64,000 bases of DNA from Erysipelotrichales bacterium. Lineage in GTDB: Bacteria; Bacillota_I; Bacilli_A; Acholeplasmatales; WRBM01. Where the stretch lies: assembly GCA_009784525.1 (NCBI GenBank), contig WRBM01000003.1, positions 1-64,000 on the forward strand, given 5' to 3'. The translations under genes were made by a program, and so were the position numbers. The number at the start of each line of letters is the position of its first letter. Position 1 is the first letter of the stretch. Below the pieces are notes generated by a model, which saw nothing but the letters and a program-made list of their open reading frames with translations, had not been told where the DNA came from and made no database searches. Below, piece after piece: positions 1-10,300 of the stretch.

Positions 1-44
1 AATAGTTTTCTATTGATGTTTATGTTGTTTACTATATTTTTCAT
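1..44 (-). CDS. 5' end of a gene cut by the window edge
   Basis: An ATG at 44-42 on the minus strand opens a frame (MKNIVNNININRKL) that runs off the left edge without a stop. It follows the stop of the lipoprotein gene by 25 bases and has a good ribosome site (AAGGTGG) about 9 bases before the ATG, so it is probably the next gene of the same transcript. Only 14 codons are visible and no function can be assigned. Confidence 0.5.
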   Translation of the reverse strand, partial: MKNIVNNININRKL

Positions 45-69
45 TATGAGGCCACCTTTCATTTATATT

Positions 70-579
70 TCAATACACATTAAGACCTTCTCGTATAATA
101 ATGGCATTCAAGGTTGTATTTTCCGATATGTTTTCATTGCTGATCTCTAAGATTACGATGCCAAACGAGGGCGTTTCCGCAAAACCAACTTCAACAATAA
201 CTTCCAATTTTAATTCATCGCCACTTCTATTTAGTCGAATTTCATTGTATCTTATACCACTAGTTGAGAACCCAAAAGTAAATACAACTACAGCATTATT
301 GATGAAAAATTGTTCGCCATATCTTTGATTTAGTTCTTCTAATTTTTCAGCTAAAGATTTCGAAATAATAGGTGAATAAAAATTCAATTCTTTCCAATCA
401 TTCGAGCAAGTCACTATTAGATTTTTTCTTCCACCGATTCCTCCATTACCCCAATCTTGTAAGGCTATTGTAAAATCAACTCTCGATCCTCTGCATCCTA
501 TTAATGTTCCAACCGAAAAAACCATCAATATGATGCATAAAAATAAACCTCTTATTGTTCCGATATTTTTTTTATTCAT
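70..579 (-). CDS. small lipoprotein of unknown function
   Basis: The 169-residue product begins with a positively charged stretch, a hydrophobic segment and the lipobox L-I-G-C (Cys at residue 29), so it should be exported, lipidated and held on the outer face of the membrane. The mature part has no family I recognise; it is rich in beta-forming segments such as IRYNEIRLNRSGDELKLEV. An AAGGGG ribosome site precedes the ATG. A candidate TATAAT lies near 620 on the minus strand, with no good -35 box. It probably shares a transcript with the gene cut at the left edge. Confidence 0.7.
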   Translation of the reverse strand: MNKKNIGTIRGLFLCIILMVFSVGTLIGCRGSRVDFTIALQDWGNGGIGGRKNLIVTCSNDWKELNFYSPIISKSLAEKLEELNQRYGEQFFINNAVVVFTFGFSTSGIRYNEIRLNRSGDELKLEVIVEVGFAETPSFGIVILEISNENISENTTLNAIIIREGLNVY

Positions 580-1169
580 CTAAACTCAATCCCCTTTTTT
601 GAATTCGTTAGTTATTGTTATTATACAAAGCCACTTTAAATTCTAGTTTGACTTAATTATTTGCTGCACTATTACAAAATGGTGTGCAGCAAAAAAGGAT
701 TATTGCCAATATAATGAAAAAGAGCGTTGCAATCAATCATACTATTTTTTTATTTATGATGCCTCTTTACTTTCTTATTAATAAATTATGCTTAAATTTA
801 GGCGAGATTTCCAGTAATTAGCACCATTTATGAAAGCTAGAGCTTATAATACATCCATTTTATTTTTTAATTACATTAAATATTTAAATTACTAAAATGA
901 TTATTACTTTTTAAAAATTATTTGTTAGTAATTTTTTTCAACTTTCTCAGTCGATTGTTTAAATATATATTTGAGATGAGTAACAATACAAGTCTCCACA
1001 GGACAATTAAAGATTTTATCTTAAATTAATGTCCTTGGACACAAGCAAGTATATTATAATGATTATAGCATACTATTGTATTCTTTTCAAGATGTTCTAT
1101 TAGAATTATAAATCATTTTTATTTTTAATTTATTTCTTAAATAACGGTTTAGCCGCACTTTATAAATAA
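580..1169. other. AT-rich stretch with no supported gene
   Basis: No open frame of credible length or recognisable RNA gene is visible on either strand. The region holds short AT-rich promoter-like strings and a small GTCC/GGAC inverted repeat near 1031. Nothing links these to a gene. Confidence 0.5.
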
Positions 1170-1170
1170 A

Positions 1171-1204
1171 AAAACTACCTTGTTTTTTATCAAAGTAGCT
1201 TTAT
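1171..1204 (-). terminator. hairpin terminator after the 120-residue gene
   Basis: Read on the minus strand, AGCTACTTTG and CAAGGTAGTT pair (two G-T wobbles) around a short A-rich loop, followed by seven T. The arms are also followed by a T-rich run on the plus strand, so it may work in both directions. Confidence 0.6.
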
Positions 1205-1266
1205 TTTTGTTTTCTTGATTTTATCTTGTTTTGCATATATTTTATATATTTCAAGCATTTATTTTT

Positions 1267-1629
1267 CTAAAGGTCAAATTCAAACTCTAATTTCATACCT
1301 TGGCGAAGATTAACCGCTTTAACCGCAGATTTCGAATTCCATAAATATTCGCCAGGATTCAACTCTAAAGAATACTCTTCTAAATTGACATCCCTAACAA
1401 CAAACAATCCTTCAGATGCTTGTAAAATGACGTTTTTGTTGCCTTTTTCTTGATTAGTTAAGGTTATTTTTTCCTTTCCGACATTCTGATATAACAAACC
1501 ATAAGAATCATCACTTTCTAAATTCTGCTCAATCGCCATATCTTGTACTAACGGAATATAAGTTCCTTCTCCAAAACTATAATTCTTTTTATCAACAGTC
1601 AAGTTAGCTGCTCTAAAATTTATTTTCAT
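1267..1629 (-). CDS. hypothetical cytoplasmic protein, 120 aa
   Basis: I do not recognise the family. The frame can be extended 16 codons upstream, but the ATG at 1629 (MKINFRAANLTVD) has a fitting ribosome site (AAAGGAAAA) and is the more likely start. The protein has no signal peptide or membrane segment and looks like a small all-beta protein, ending in an acidic, hydrophobic tail (KLEFEFDL). It stands alone between intergenic regions, with a hairpin terminator downstream. Confidence 0.6.
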   Translation of the reverse strand: MKINFRAANLTVDKKNYSFGEGTYIPLVQDMAIEQNLESDDSYGLLYQNVGKEKITLTNQEKGNKNVILQASEGLFVVRDVNLEEYSLELNPGEYLWNSKSAVKAVNLRQGMKLEFEFDL

Positions 1630-1748
1630 ATTTACATTTTCCTTTCGCTTTTTAATAGTGTACCAAAATTCTAGCATGTTATTAATATTTTTGTCAATAA
1701 AAGACCTACGTCAATTAGATACTTATTTCGTCAACATATTTATTTTAC

Positions 1749-1777
1749 TTGTATATCTAGGCAAATTATGATAAAAT
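1749..1777 (+). promoter_or_regulatory. candidate promoter of hflX
   Basis: TTGTAT at 1749-1754 and TAAAAT at 1772-1777 are separated by 17 bases, a plausible housekeeping sigma promoter. It would give a leader of about 110 bases before hflX. Confidence 0.4.
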
Positions 1778-1850
1778 AAAATAAGTTACCTGAGACAATT
1801 TGTTTCGGAAGGAAAGGGTTTGGGTTATTATAATGCTAATTACAAGATAA

Positions 1851-1866
1851 TTTTTAGGCCTAAAAA
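1851..1866. repeat. perfect 16-bp palindrome in the hflX leader
   Basis: TTTTTAGGCCTAAAAA is a perfect palindrome 27 bases before the hflX start. It has no loop and no T-run on the plus strand, so an operator is more likely than a terminator. A weaker hairpin (CTGAGACAA/TTGTTTCGG) lies upstream at about 1792-1811. Confidence 0.4.
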
Positions 1867-1893
1867 AATATAAAAGAAAAGAGAAAATTATTT

Positions 1894-3156
1894 ATGGAAA
1901 AAGCATTATTAGTCTTCCTTGACAGTGAAGACCCTTTTTTACCGATCAATTATCAGATCGAAGAATTAAAGAATCTGGCCGAGGCCTCTTTAATTAGTGT
2001 TGTGGATATTATAATCCAGAAAAAATCAAAACCAACGCCAAATTTTTTAATTGGTCGTGGAAAAGTCGAAGAAATAAAAAATAATATTAGCGAACAGGAA
2101 ATTGAAATAGTCATTTTTAATGATGAATTAAGTCCTGCCCAAATCAAAAATCTAGAGCGTGAACTTGATGTGAAAATTATCGATCGCAGTGTTCTTATTC
2201 TGGACATTTTCGCTAAAAGAGCGCAAACAAAAGAGGCAATGCTCGAGATTGAGCTAGCCCAGTTGCGTTATTTCCTACCAAGATTAGTCGGTCTTACAAA
2301 TTCACTTTCCAGACAAGGTGGAACCAGTGGTTCTTTTAGCGCTAAAGGACCTGGTGAGAAAAAACTGGAATTAGATCGAAGACGGATTTACAATCAAATA
2401 AATCGTTTAGAAAAAGAACTTGCTAAAGTTCATAACGAAAAGAAAGCCAGTGCTAAAAGACGAAATAAAAGTTCTACACCAATCGTTGGTTTAGTTGGTT
2501 ATACTAATGCCGGCAAAAGTGCTACTATGAATAATCTGATTAAACGTTCTTCAAGTCCTAAAACCGAAGTTTTAGAAAAAGATATGTTATTTGCGACTCT
2601 AGGAACTAATACTAGAAGAATAAAAATGTCTGGATTTAAAGAGTTTATTTTAATTGATACTGTAGGATTTGTCTCCAAACTACCACATCACCTTGTTAAT
2701 TCCTTTAAATCAACTTTAGAATCAATTAACGATTGTGATCTTCTTATTCATGTTGTTGATAGCTCTAATCCATTTTATGAGAAACAAATAGAAGTGACTA
2801 ATACTGTATTAGATGAACTAAAAACCGTTAATGTTCCAACTCTTTATGCATTTAGCAAATCAGATGTTAGTAATAAAGAATTTTTTATGCCAGATTTAGA
2901 AAATACTATTCTTTTCTCTAACAAGACATTAGCTAACTTTGAAAGTTTAGAAAAAATGATCGTTAGCTTGTTAAGCGAAGGTTATATTGAAACTGACCTT
3001 TATATTCCTCATTCTGAAGGAAAGATTATTAGCTTTATTGAAAGCAATACCATTATATTAGCTAAAATAATTACTGAAAATTCCATCTATTATCGAATCA
3101 GAGTAACAGAAATTGATTTTAATCGCTATTTAAAAAACTTTAGGGAGTTGATTTAA
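1894..3156 (+). CDS. hflX: GTPase HflX
   Basis: This 420-residue protein has the HflX layout: an N-terminal HflX domain (about 20-105), a helical linker with the conserved RQGGTSGSFSAKGPGEKKLE region (140-159), and a TrmE-Era-Ras-type GTPase domain. G1 is GYTNAGKS at 202-209, G3 is DTVGF and G4 is SKSD in place of the usual NKxD. Family members split stalled 70S ribosomes in a GTP-dependent way, notably under heat or antibiotic stress. The stop overlaps the start of the HIT gene by one base (TAATG), so the two are probably translationally coupled. Confidence 0.95.
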   Translation: MEKALLVFLDSEDPFLPINYQIEELKNLAEASLISVVDIIIQKKSKPTPNFLIGRGKVEEIKNNISEQEIEIVIFNDELSPAQIKNLERELDVKIIDRSVLILDIFAKRAQTKEAMLEIELAQLRYFLPRLVGLTNSLSRQGGTSGSFSAKGPGEKKLELDRRRIYNQINRLEKELAKVHNEKKASAKRRNKSSTPIVGLVGYTNAGKSATMNNLIKRSSSPKTEVLEKDMLFATLGTNTRRIKMSGFKEFILIDTVGFVSKLPHHLVNSFKSTLESINDCDLLIHVVDSSNPFYEKQIEVTNTVLDELKTVNVPTLYAFSKSDVSNKEFFMPDLENTILFSNKTLANFESLEKMIVSLLSEGYIETDLYIPHSEGKIISFIESNTIILAKIITENSIYYRIRVTEIDFNRYLKNFRELI

Positions 3157-3542
3157 TGTGTATTTTCTGTAAAATTATAAATAAAGAAATTCCCGCCCAT
3201 ATTTTACATGAAGATGAAAATTTTATTGTAATACTTGATATTATGCAAGCGACTAAAGGTCATACCTTAATTATCCCTAAAAAACATTCAGAAAATATTT
3301 TCAACCTTGAGCAAACTACTATTTCAAATATTTTTCCGCTTGTGCAAAAAATTGCGATAAGGCTTAAAGAACGTTTGAGCTTAGAAGGTCTTAACATTAT
3401 AAATAATAATGGAAAAATAGCTGGACAAACGGTAATGCATTATCATATTCATTTGATACCTCGTTATGTAAATGATAATCTTGTAATAACTTTTGATAAA
3501 ACTGAACAAAACTTTGCGGAATTAGTAAAAATTTTAAAGTAA
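3156..3542 (+). CDS. HIT-family nucleotide hydrolase (HinT-like)
   Basis: The 128-residue protein opens with CIFCKIINKEIPA, the classic start of bacterial HIT proteins, and carries the catalytic histidine triad HYHIH at 95-99 followed by LIPR. Such enzymes hydrolyse purine nucleoside phosphoramidates and aminoacyl-adenylates. The start overlaps the hflX stop by one base, indicating one transcript. A hairpin terminator follows. Confidence 0.92.
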   Translation: MCIFCKIINKEIPAHILHEDENFIVILDIMQATKGHTLIIPKKHSENIFNLEQTTISNIFPLVQKIAIRLKERLSLEGLNIINNNGKIAGQTVMHYHIHLIPRYVNDNLVITFDKTEQNFAELVKILK

Positions 3543-3568
3543 AACGATTTTTTAGATTCATACAAAAC

Positions 3569-3594
3569 AAAAAGGGACGCAAATCCCCTTTTTT
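3569..3594. terminator. bidirectional terminator between convergent genes
   Basis: AAAAAGGG and CCCCTTTTTT form a hairpin around ACGCAAAT, with A and T runs on both sides. It lies between the 3' ends of the HIT gene (plus) and the InlB-repeat gene (minus) and fits both. Confidence 0.7.
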
Positions 3595-3595
3595 A

Positions 3596-4303
3596 TTAAT
3601 TGTTAAATTTAGCGTAGACAGTTATCTCAGAGTTTACTTCACTGACTGGATTCTTAAAATCTTTATCCAGAAACCAACCAATAAAATCAAACCCTGGCTT
3701 ATTTACTGTTTTTGGTAATATTATCTTAGTTCCTTCTGGCGCTGAATATGTTGCTTCAGCAAATAAAACACCTGGTATATTATCTAAAGCGTCTTTTACT
3801 CTTGGCGAAGTGAACCATTTGTATTTTAATTGGAGCGTATCAGCTGTAAAAAAGAAAAATTTCACTGTATCAACTAAAGAGGCCCAAGGTGAATGAAAAA
3901 AATCATTACCATGGTTTTCTGGCGTAGTATAGCCTTCATCTGTTCGCCAGTATTCAAAAAATTTCATTTGAAAAGTAATAAAGTCTGTGAACATATCATT
4001 CTTAAGACAATAACCAATAAACGTATTTTCAGGCTGATTTTTTAACAATCCCCCTGTTTCTTTAGTTAAGTAATAGCTTTGAAAAGCATCACCTACTCCA
4101 TATAAATCACTTTTTCCTGAAGCATGCCAATCCTTACAAAAATCTAGAAAAGATTTTAAATCAGTAATTCCATAACTTTTGAAATCAACATCCGTATTCT
4201 TTAACATAAAGCGATAAAACTCACCCATAAAATCAATATATAAGCCTTCTTTATTTAACCAGGCGTCTTTACCAATATTATAATTAACAAAATAATATTT
4301 CAT
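3596..4303 (-). CDS. InlB B-repeat protein without signal peptide
   Basis: The 235-residue protein ends in a Listeria/Bacteroides (InlB B-type) repeat: KPGFDFIGWFLDKDF ending EITVYAKF. The first 170 residues are aromatic-rich and unassigned (FMGEFYRFMLKN, MKFFEYWRTDEG). InlB repeats are normally found on exported proteins, but this product has no signal peptide or membrane helix. The ATG has an ideal ribosome site (AAGGAG). It is the last gene of the operon running from hemolysin III through mfd, 23 bases after the TtcA-like gene. Function unknown. Confidence 0.75.
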   Translation of the reverse strand: MKYYFVNYNIGKDAWLNKEGLYIDFMGEFYRFMLKNTDVDFKSYGITDLKSFLDFCKDWHASGKSDLYGVGDAFQSYYLTKETGGLLKNQPENTFIGYCLKNDMFTDFITFQMKFFEYWRTDEGYTTPENHGNDFFHSPWASLVDTVKFFFFTADTLQLKYKWFTSPRVKDALDNIPGVLFAEATYSAPEGTKIILPKTVNKPGFDFIGWFLDKDFKNPVSEVNSEITVYAKFNN

Positions 4304-4326
4304 CTTTTTTCTCCTTAATAAATTTT

Positions 4327-5472
4327 TTATTTAATATTATATAACTGACAGATAACTTTTCCTAAAGTAAATTCTTTGACAAGAACTGGCTTTGTCTTCA
4401 GTTTAGCTAATTCTTCAATTTTTATATCTATCAATAACATTTTATCTGGCTTTACTTTACCTTGTTCGCCAGAAACAATTGATTCACTGTCAAAATTAAA
4501 AATTAGATTTCTTCTATCGCCAACTAAACGGCGAACATAATTATACTTTGAGTCATCTTTAGCATAAACCACTAGATTATTGAAATCCGCAACATTTATT
4601 TTAAGAATTTGATTAATCTGTTCTTCTTCTGTCTTTTCTATCTCTTTTAAGTAACTGATTCTTTTATCAAATATTTTAGAGAAAGGAATTTCTTCACTTT
4701 CACTGGAATAACCTAAGATTGCGTCAATATTAACATTTTCTGCAGCTTTAAAAATTGAGATATCAACATTATCATAATCATTCTTCAGGTCTTTGATTAA
4801 ATCTTTTATAACTTTTCGTTTTGAGCCATTATCTCTTTTAGTAACTGAACAGCCACAATTCATAGCTTTAATGCCCGCATTCTCACCAAATTTAATAATG
4901 TCCTCTTCACGAATTAAAAACATAGGTCTGATTAAAGTTAAATTCGGAAAGTTATCGGAAGGAAGTTTTGGAATCATAGTCTTAAAATTTCCAGCAAATA
5001 AGACATTAAGCATCGTAGTTTCTATTACATCATTAAAATGATGACCTAATGCCATTTTATTACAACCTAATTCTACAGCGGCATTATATAAAAAACCTCT
5101 CCGCATCCTTGCGCACATATAACAAGGATTTGCTTCATTGAGCAACATTGAAACATGAAAAATATTGGAATCCTTAATAACTAAAGGAATACCAAGGCGG
5201 GCGGCATTCTCTTCCAAAGCTTGTCTGTTTTCTTTTGAGAAGCCTGGATCCATTGTTAAAAATGAAGCTTTAAATGGTTTATTACCATGTTTAACTAATT
5301 CTTGAATCATTTTTGCTAATAAAAGCGAATCTTTTCCACCTGATATACATACCGCAACGTGATCATTTTCCTCAATCAATTCATAATCAATAACGGCTTT
5401 AATAAATCTTGACCATAAAGTCTTGCGATACTTTTTAATAATTGAGCGTTCAATTTCCTTTAATTCTAGCAC
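4327..5472 (-). CDS. TtcA-family PP-loop tRNA sulfurtransferase
   Basis: A PP-loop ATP-pyrophosphatase with SGGKDS at 44-49, CYMC at 117-120 followed by ARMRRG, and a second cysteine site NCGC at 205-208. This pattern matches TtcA, which makes 2-thiocytidine in tRNA using a [4Fe-4S] cluster held by three cysteines. At 381 residues it is longer than E. coli TtcA (about 311), with roughly 110 extra residues at the C terminus that I cannot assign, so the exact tRNA target is unsure. The start is GTG, one base after the TGA of the upstream DHH gene. Confidence 0.8.
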   Translation of the reverse strand: MLELKEIERSIIKKYRKTLWSRFIKAVIDYELIEENDHVAVCISGGKDSLLLAKMIQELVKHGNKPFKASFLTMDPGFSKENRQALEENAARLGIPLVIKDSNIFHVSMLLNEANPCYMCARMRRGFLYNAAVELGCNKMALGHHFNDVIETTMLNVLFAGNFKTMIPKLPSDNFPNLTLIRPMFLIREEDIIKFGENAGIKAMNCGCSVTKRDNGSKRKVIKDLIKDLKNDYDNVDISIFKAAENVNIDAILGYSSESEEIPFSKIFDKRISYLKEIEKTEEEQINQILKINVADFNNLVVYAKDDSKYNYVRRLVGDRRNLIFNFDSESIVSGEQGKVKPDKMLLIDIKIEELAKLKTKPVLVKEFTLGKVICQLYNIK

Positions 5473-5473
5473 T

Positions 5474-6421
5474 TCACATCACGTCCTTTGTATAATTTGT
5501 CAGAAGCACTTTTATGTCTTCAATAAAATCGGCTAATTGCTCGAAGCTATCTAATTTCGCCCCCGAAGCCAATGGATGACCACCACCCTGATATTTTTCT
5601 GCTAGTTTATTAATAATTGGTCCATTACTTCTTAAGCGAACTCTTATTTCATCTGGATATTCAATAATTAAGGCCCAAATCGGAAAGCCTTTAATACCAC
5701 CAATAATATTAACCATTGCGGCTGCTTCCTCATCTGTTACCTGAAAATCTTTTATTGTCTGTTGGGTTACAGTCAAATAAATAAAACCTTCTTCAATAAA
5801 TTTATAATTATTATAAAGATGAGCCTTGTATTGAAATTGGCTTAGCTTTTCTGTATTCAATAGATAATCAATCTTTTGGTTATCTAAGCCAAATTCTAAC
5901 ATTTCTCCTGCTAAAAGAAATGTTTTCTTTTTAACAGCGGCATAACGAAAGCGACCTGTGTCCGTAATCAATCCAACATACAAAGCTTGTGCACCTTCGA
6001 GATTAAGTTTTAGTCTTTTTTGATATTTATAATAAAATTCGGCAATAATCTCTGCGCAAGCAGCAGCATTCTCATCAACATAGTTTATTGTTCCGTAATT
6101 ATCCACAGCCGGATGATGGTCAATTTTAACTATTTCCTGGCATAGTTCATATCTTGGCTCAGAAATTCTGCTTTTAAGAGCTGTATCAACCACAATAGCT
6201 AATGCTCCTTTAAAATCTTGATCAAAAAGTTTATCAATTTCTCCTAAAAAGTTAACATATTCACTTTTTTCACCAACAACAAAAACCTGTTTTTCAGGAT
6301 AACTTTCTTTAATCAAATGCTTTAAGCCAATTTGCGATCCAAAGCAATCGCCATCTGGACGCTTATGACCAAAGATAATGATTTTATCATAACTTTCAAT
6401 TTTTTTAAGAATTTTTTGCAT
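5474..6421 (-). CDS. DHH/DHHA1 phosphoesterase, NrnA-like (second copy)
   Basis: The 315-residue protein has the DHH-family motifs: GHKRPDGD (about 18-25), VVDT at about 77-80, DHHP at 101-104, and GGGHPLASGA in the C-terminal DHHA1 domain. Family members such as Bacillus NrnA hydrolyse oligoribonucleotides and 3'-phosphoadenosine 5'-phosphate with Mn2+. It is a paralogue of the gene just upstream, of identical length, and overlaps its end by 17 bases. All metal-binding motifs look intact. It may differ from its neighbour in substrate, but that cannot be read from the sequence. Confidence 0.88.
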   Translation of the reverse strand: MQKILKKIESYDKIIIFGHKRPDGDCFGSQIGLKHLIKESYPEKQVFVVGEKSEYVNFLGEIDKLFDQDFKGALAIVVDTALKSRISEPRYELCQEIVKIDHHPAVDNYGTINYVDENAAACAEIIAEFYYKYQKRLKLNLEGAQALYVGLITDTGRFRYAAVKKKTFLLAGEMLEFGLDNQKIDYLLNTEKLSQFQYKAHLYNNYKFIEEGFIYLTVTQQTIKDFQVTDEEAAAMVNIIGGIKGFPIWALIIEYPDEIRVRLRSNGPIINKLAEKYQGGGHPLASGAKLDSFEQLADFIEDIKVLLTNYTKDVM

Positions 6422-7352
6422 GAAATTTCCTCGCTACTTCATTTAGGTCTTCTAACATCTGATGAACTTCTTCAATATTCTTTAAACTTGCTCCGCAAGC
6501 TTGTAAATGACCGCCACCACCATATTTCTTCGCAACATCAAGACTACTTACATCCCGGCTTCTGATTTCTGCCAAATAAACATCCTTAGCTTCATCAAAA
6601 GTAAAGTTGACCCAGATATTAATTCCTTCTATACCGCTCATAACATTAACCATACCACGACTAATCGTAAAAACATCAACATTAAATTTTTCAAATATGG
6701 TTTTATCATTTATAAGATAAGCAACATTATCTGCGGTTACAGAAAATTCATTCGCAAAATAACTCTTCATTTTCTTGCTTTCTAATGTTTCAAGATACAT
6801 ATTCTTATAAACAAGTTGCAAATTCGCTTTAGTTTTCAAAAGCTTAGTAACTAGATTAAAGGTTTTATGATTAACTCCAGGATACAAAAATCTTCCAGTA
6901 TCACCGATAATTCCATAAAGAAAAGCTTCAGCGGCTTCTTTATTAATGGTAAGTTTTGCCTTTAAACAAAGGGATGCGACTAATTCAGCACAAGATGAAT
7001 AATTATTGTCTATAATATATTCTTCTGTTAAGTCACTTTTATTTTGATGATGATCAATCACAATAATTTCTTTAGCTCTTTTATAACGTTCATCACTTAC
7101 TAAATGACTAACCGCAACGTCTAAAACAATAATTAAGGACTTATCAAAAAGTGAATCTGCGATTTCATCCATTTCACCGATAAAAGAAAACTTATTAGTA
7201 TCGCCTGTCACATAAATCTTTTTATCTGGAAAATTAGTGCTTAAAACTTCTTTCAGTCCAATCTGGCTGCCTAAGGCATCAAAGTCTGGTCTTAGATGTC
7301 TAAGTATTATAATATTCTCAAATTTTCCAACTTTTTCTTTTAAATTTATCAT
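6405..7352 (-). CDS. DHH/DHHA1 phosphoesterase, NrnA-like (first copy)
   Basis: The first of two adjacent 315-residue DHH phosphoesterases. Motifs are RHLRPDFDALGSQ (about 18-30), VLDVA, DHHQ near residue 104 and GGGGHLQACGA in the DHHA1 domain. The metal-site loop reads D-F-D where the second copy has D-G-D. The likely role is hydrolysis of short RNA or pAp in the cytoplasm. It begins 36 bases after mfd and lies in the same operon. Confidence 0.88.
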   Translation of the reverse strand: MINLKEKVGKFENIIILRHLRPDFDALGSQIGLKEVLSTNFPDKKIYVTGDTNKFSFIGEMDEIADSLFDKSLIIVLDVAVSHLVSDERYKRAKEIIVIDHHQNKSDLTEEYIIDNNYSSCAELVASLCLKAKLTINKEAAEAFLYGIIGDTGRFLYPGVNHKTFNLVTKLLKTKANLQLVYKNMYLETLESKKMKSYFANEFSVTADNVAYLINDKTIFEKFNVDVFTISRGMVNVMSGIEGINIWVNFTFDEAKDVYLAEIRSRDVSSLDVAKKYGGGGHLQACGASLKNIEEVHQMLEDLNEVARKFHAKNS

Positions 7353-7388
7353 ATCTTTTTCCTCAACTATATTTTACCATAAACAATC

Positions 7389-10300
7389 TTAATTTACGAC
7401 ATCAAGTTGATGCGCTTCAACAATTTCACTAAGATATAGCGCAAGTTCTTTAGTCCAGACTAGAGAGGCCAAGTGATGAAAATATATAATATTAATGCGT
7501 TTATAGCGATATTCCAACTTAAAAAGATTTGGATAATTATGAGAAATCTGAAAAAGTTTCTCCCCATTAAGTTGATCTGACATCGCTTGTGAGATAATTA
7601 TTCTTAATTGTGTATTGCTTTTTTCAATGTTTTCAACTGTCAAAACTTTCGCAAAAAATTTAAATAGTTTTTCATACATATAATAAAGTAGCTCATCGTC
7701 AGCCTTACCAAATCGATCTTCAATTTCCATTTTAATATTTTCTAAGTCCGCAAACGATTTAATCTCATCTATTTTCCGATGCACTTCAATCTTTAACTCA
7801 TCATAACCAACATATTTAAGTTCAACGGTTCTATTTCCTAAGGCTCCGCCGACTTCTTTTCTTGCTTCATCAGAGACCTTTTGATCTGGATTAAGAGCAT
7901 CCTTCAATATTTTCATATATAAATCAATACCAACGCTATCGATAAAGCCGCTCTGTTCAGCACCTAATATATCACCAGCTCCTCTAATTGATAAATCACG
8001 CATCGCAATTTTAAAGCCGCTACCTAATTCTGTAAATTCTTTGATAGCTTCTAGCCGAAGTAAAGCTTTATCGGTAATCTGCTTATTTTTTGGAATCATT
8101 AGATAACAATAAGCAATCTTATCACTTCTGCCAACGCGCCCTCTAATCTGATAAAGTTGAGAAAGACCTAGAAGATGAGCTTCATGGATAATTATCGTAT
8201 TTGTATTAGGAATATCGACACCTGTTTCAATAATCGTTGTACAAACTAAAACATCATATATTCCTTGTACAAAATCTTCAATTATATTTTCTAAATGGCT
8301 TTTACTCATTTGGCCATGCGCAAAACAAACACGCGCTTCTGGCACCATTTCTTTGATTCTTTCCGCCATTACAGAAATTGTATCGACATGATTAAAAAGA
8401 TAAAAAACCTGCCCGCCTCTAGCAAGTTCTCTTTCGATTGCTTCACGGACAACCGCATCATTTCTTTCCATAACATAAGTCTGAATCGGATAACGATTTT
8501 TAGGTGGTGTATCTAAAAGTGATAAATCCTTAATCCCCACTAAAGACATTTGCAAAGTGCGTGGAATTGGTGTAGCTGTAAGAGTTATTGTATCAACATT
8601 AACCTTTATTTCTTTAATTCTTTCTTTATGTAAAACACCAAATCGTTGTTCTTCATCAATAACTAAAAGTCCTAAGTCTTTAAATACAATGTCTTTGGAA
8701 AGAATTCGATGTGTACCAATCGCAACATCCACTGATCCTTTTTTTAGACCTTCAAGAATCTTCTTTTCCTTAGCTCCTTCTGTATAACGACTAAGAAGCG
8801 CAACGGAACCACCAAATTCTTTAAATCGTTTTTCAAAAGTTTGGAAGTGTTGCCTGGCTAAAACGGTAGTTGGAGCCAGATAAGCTACTTGTTTATTGTT
8901 CATGACTGCTTTAAAGGCAGCACGCAAAGCAATTTCAGTTTTACCATATCCAACATCACCGCAAATTAACCGATCCATTGGCCGGCTAGTTTCCATATCT
9001 TTTTTCACTTCGGAAATTGTTTTTAACTGGTCTGCTGTTTCTTCATATTCAAAGTTATCTTCAAACTCTAATTGTTGGCTAGTATCAGAAGCAAACTGAT
9101 AGCCTTTCGCTTCTTCCCTTTCAGCGTAAAGTTTAATTAACTTATTTGAGATATCCTTTACTTTCGCTTTAACCTTATCTTTTGTTTTCTCCCAAGTGCT
9201 TGAACCAATTTTAGATAATGGCGGATTTGCTCTTTCTGTACCTCCATAACGCATAATCTGATGAAATTGTTCTATTGGTACATAAAGTTTTGCGTCTCCA
9301 TGATACTGAATATGTAAGTAATCTCGTTTTAAATTATCTAACTCCATAGTTATTAAACCAATATAGCGACCGATTCCGTAATCAATATGTACTAAAAGGT
9401 CACCAGGTTTTAAATCCTCATGGCTTTTAATTTTTTCTTCATTGTTAGTGGCTTTATAACGTAAGTTTTTCTTGCGATAACCTTTAAACAACGATTCTTC
9501 GTTATAAATAATAACTTTTTCCTTATTTAGCTCCAAAGCCGGATAATACTGATTAATCAGATTTATTTCCAAATCTTTAATTTCCGAAAGATTAAAAGGT
9601 AATTGTGCCTCACTAAGTAAATCTTTGATAATTTTAAAGTGATTAAGATTTACTAAAGAAAAAATAATTGTTTTTTTCTGATAGTCAGCTAATAGATTAT
9701 TTTTTAATACTTTAAATTCTTCCGCATACTGATAGACGTGACGAATATCTAAACTAGTAAATTTTCCGGTAAGTGAAGTTAGTCCCTCTAGCAAAAAATA
9801 TTTCTTTTTCTCAAGTAATCTGGCAAAGTCAAAAAAATATTCAAACTTAAATATTGAATATCCTTCTACCTCTTTAGCATACTGTTCTAAATCTGTGATA
9901 ACCTTTTGATAATTTGCCTGATGTCTTTCATAATCAAAAAGAAAAATCTTTTCATATTCACAAAAATTAATAACTGAAGTTAAATCATTATCAAAAAAAC
10001 CAATATAATGATCCATAGCATCAAAATCGCGCTCATCTTTTAACTTTTGCAAATCAGACTGATATTTTTCACTTTCCCGATTAGATAAATCATTATCATT
10101 TATATAACCTTCTATTTTTTTAATTCCATTGCTAAATTCTTCTTCGCTAAAAAACATTTCTGAAAATGGCCCAAAGGAAATATATGTTAGTTTATCTGTT
10201 GATTTTTGATTAGAAACCCTAAAGTTCCTGATGTCATCAAGGTTATCTCCAAAAAAATCAAGCCTAATCGGATAATCAGAACTAACTGGAAAAATATCAA

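Noticed and set aside
1026-1080. Plus-strand promoter TTGGAC with TATAAT in the empty region
   Set aside because: The spacing is about 14 bases and no gene or structured RNA follows; only antisense DNA of the 120-residue gene lies ahead.
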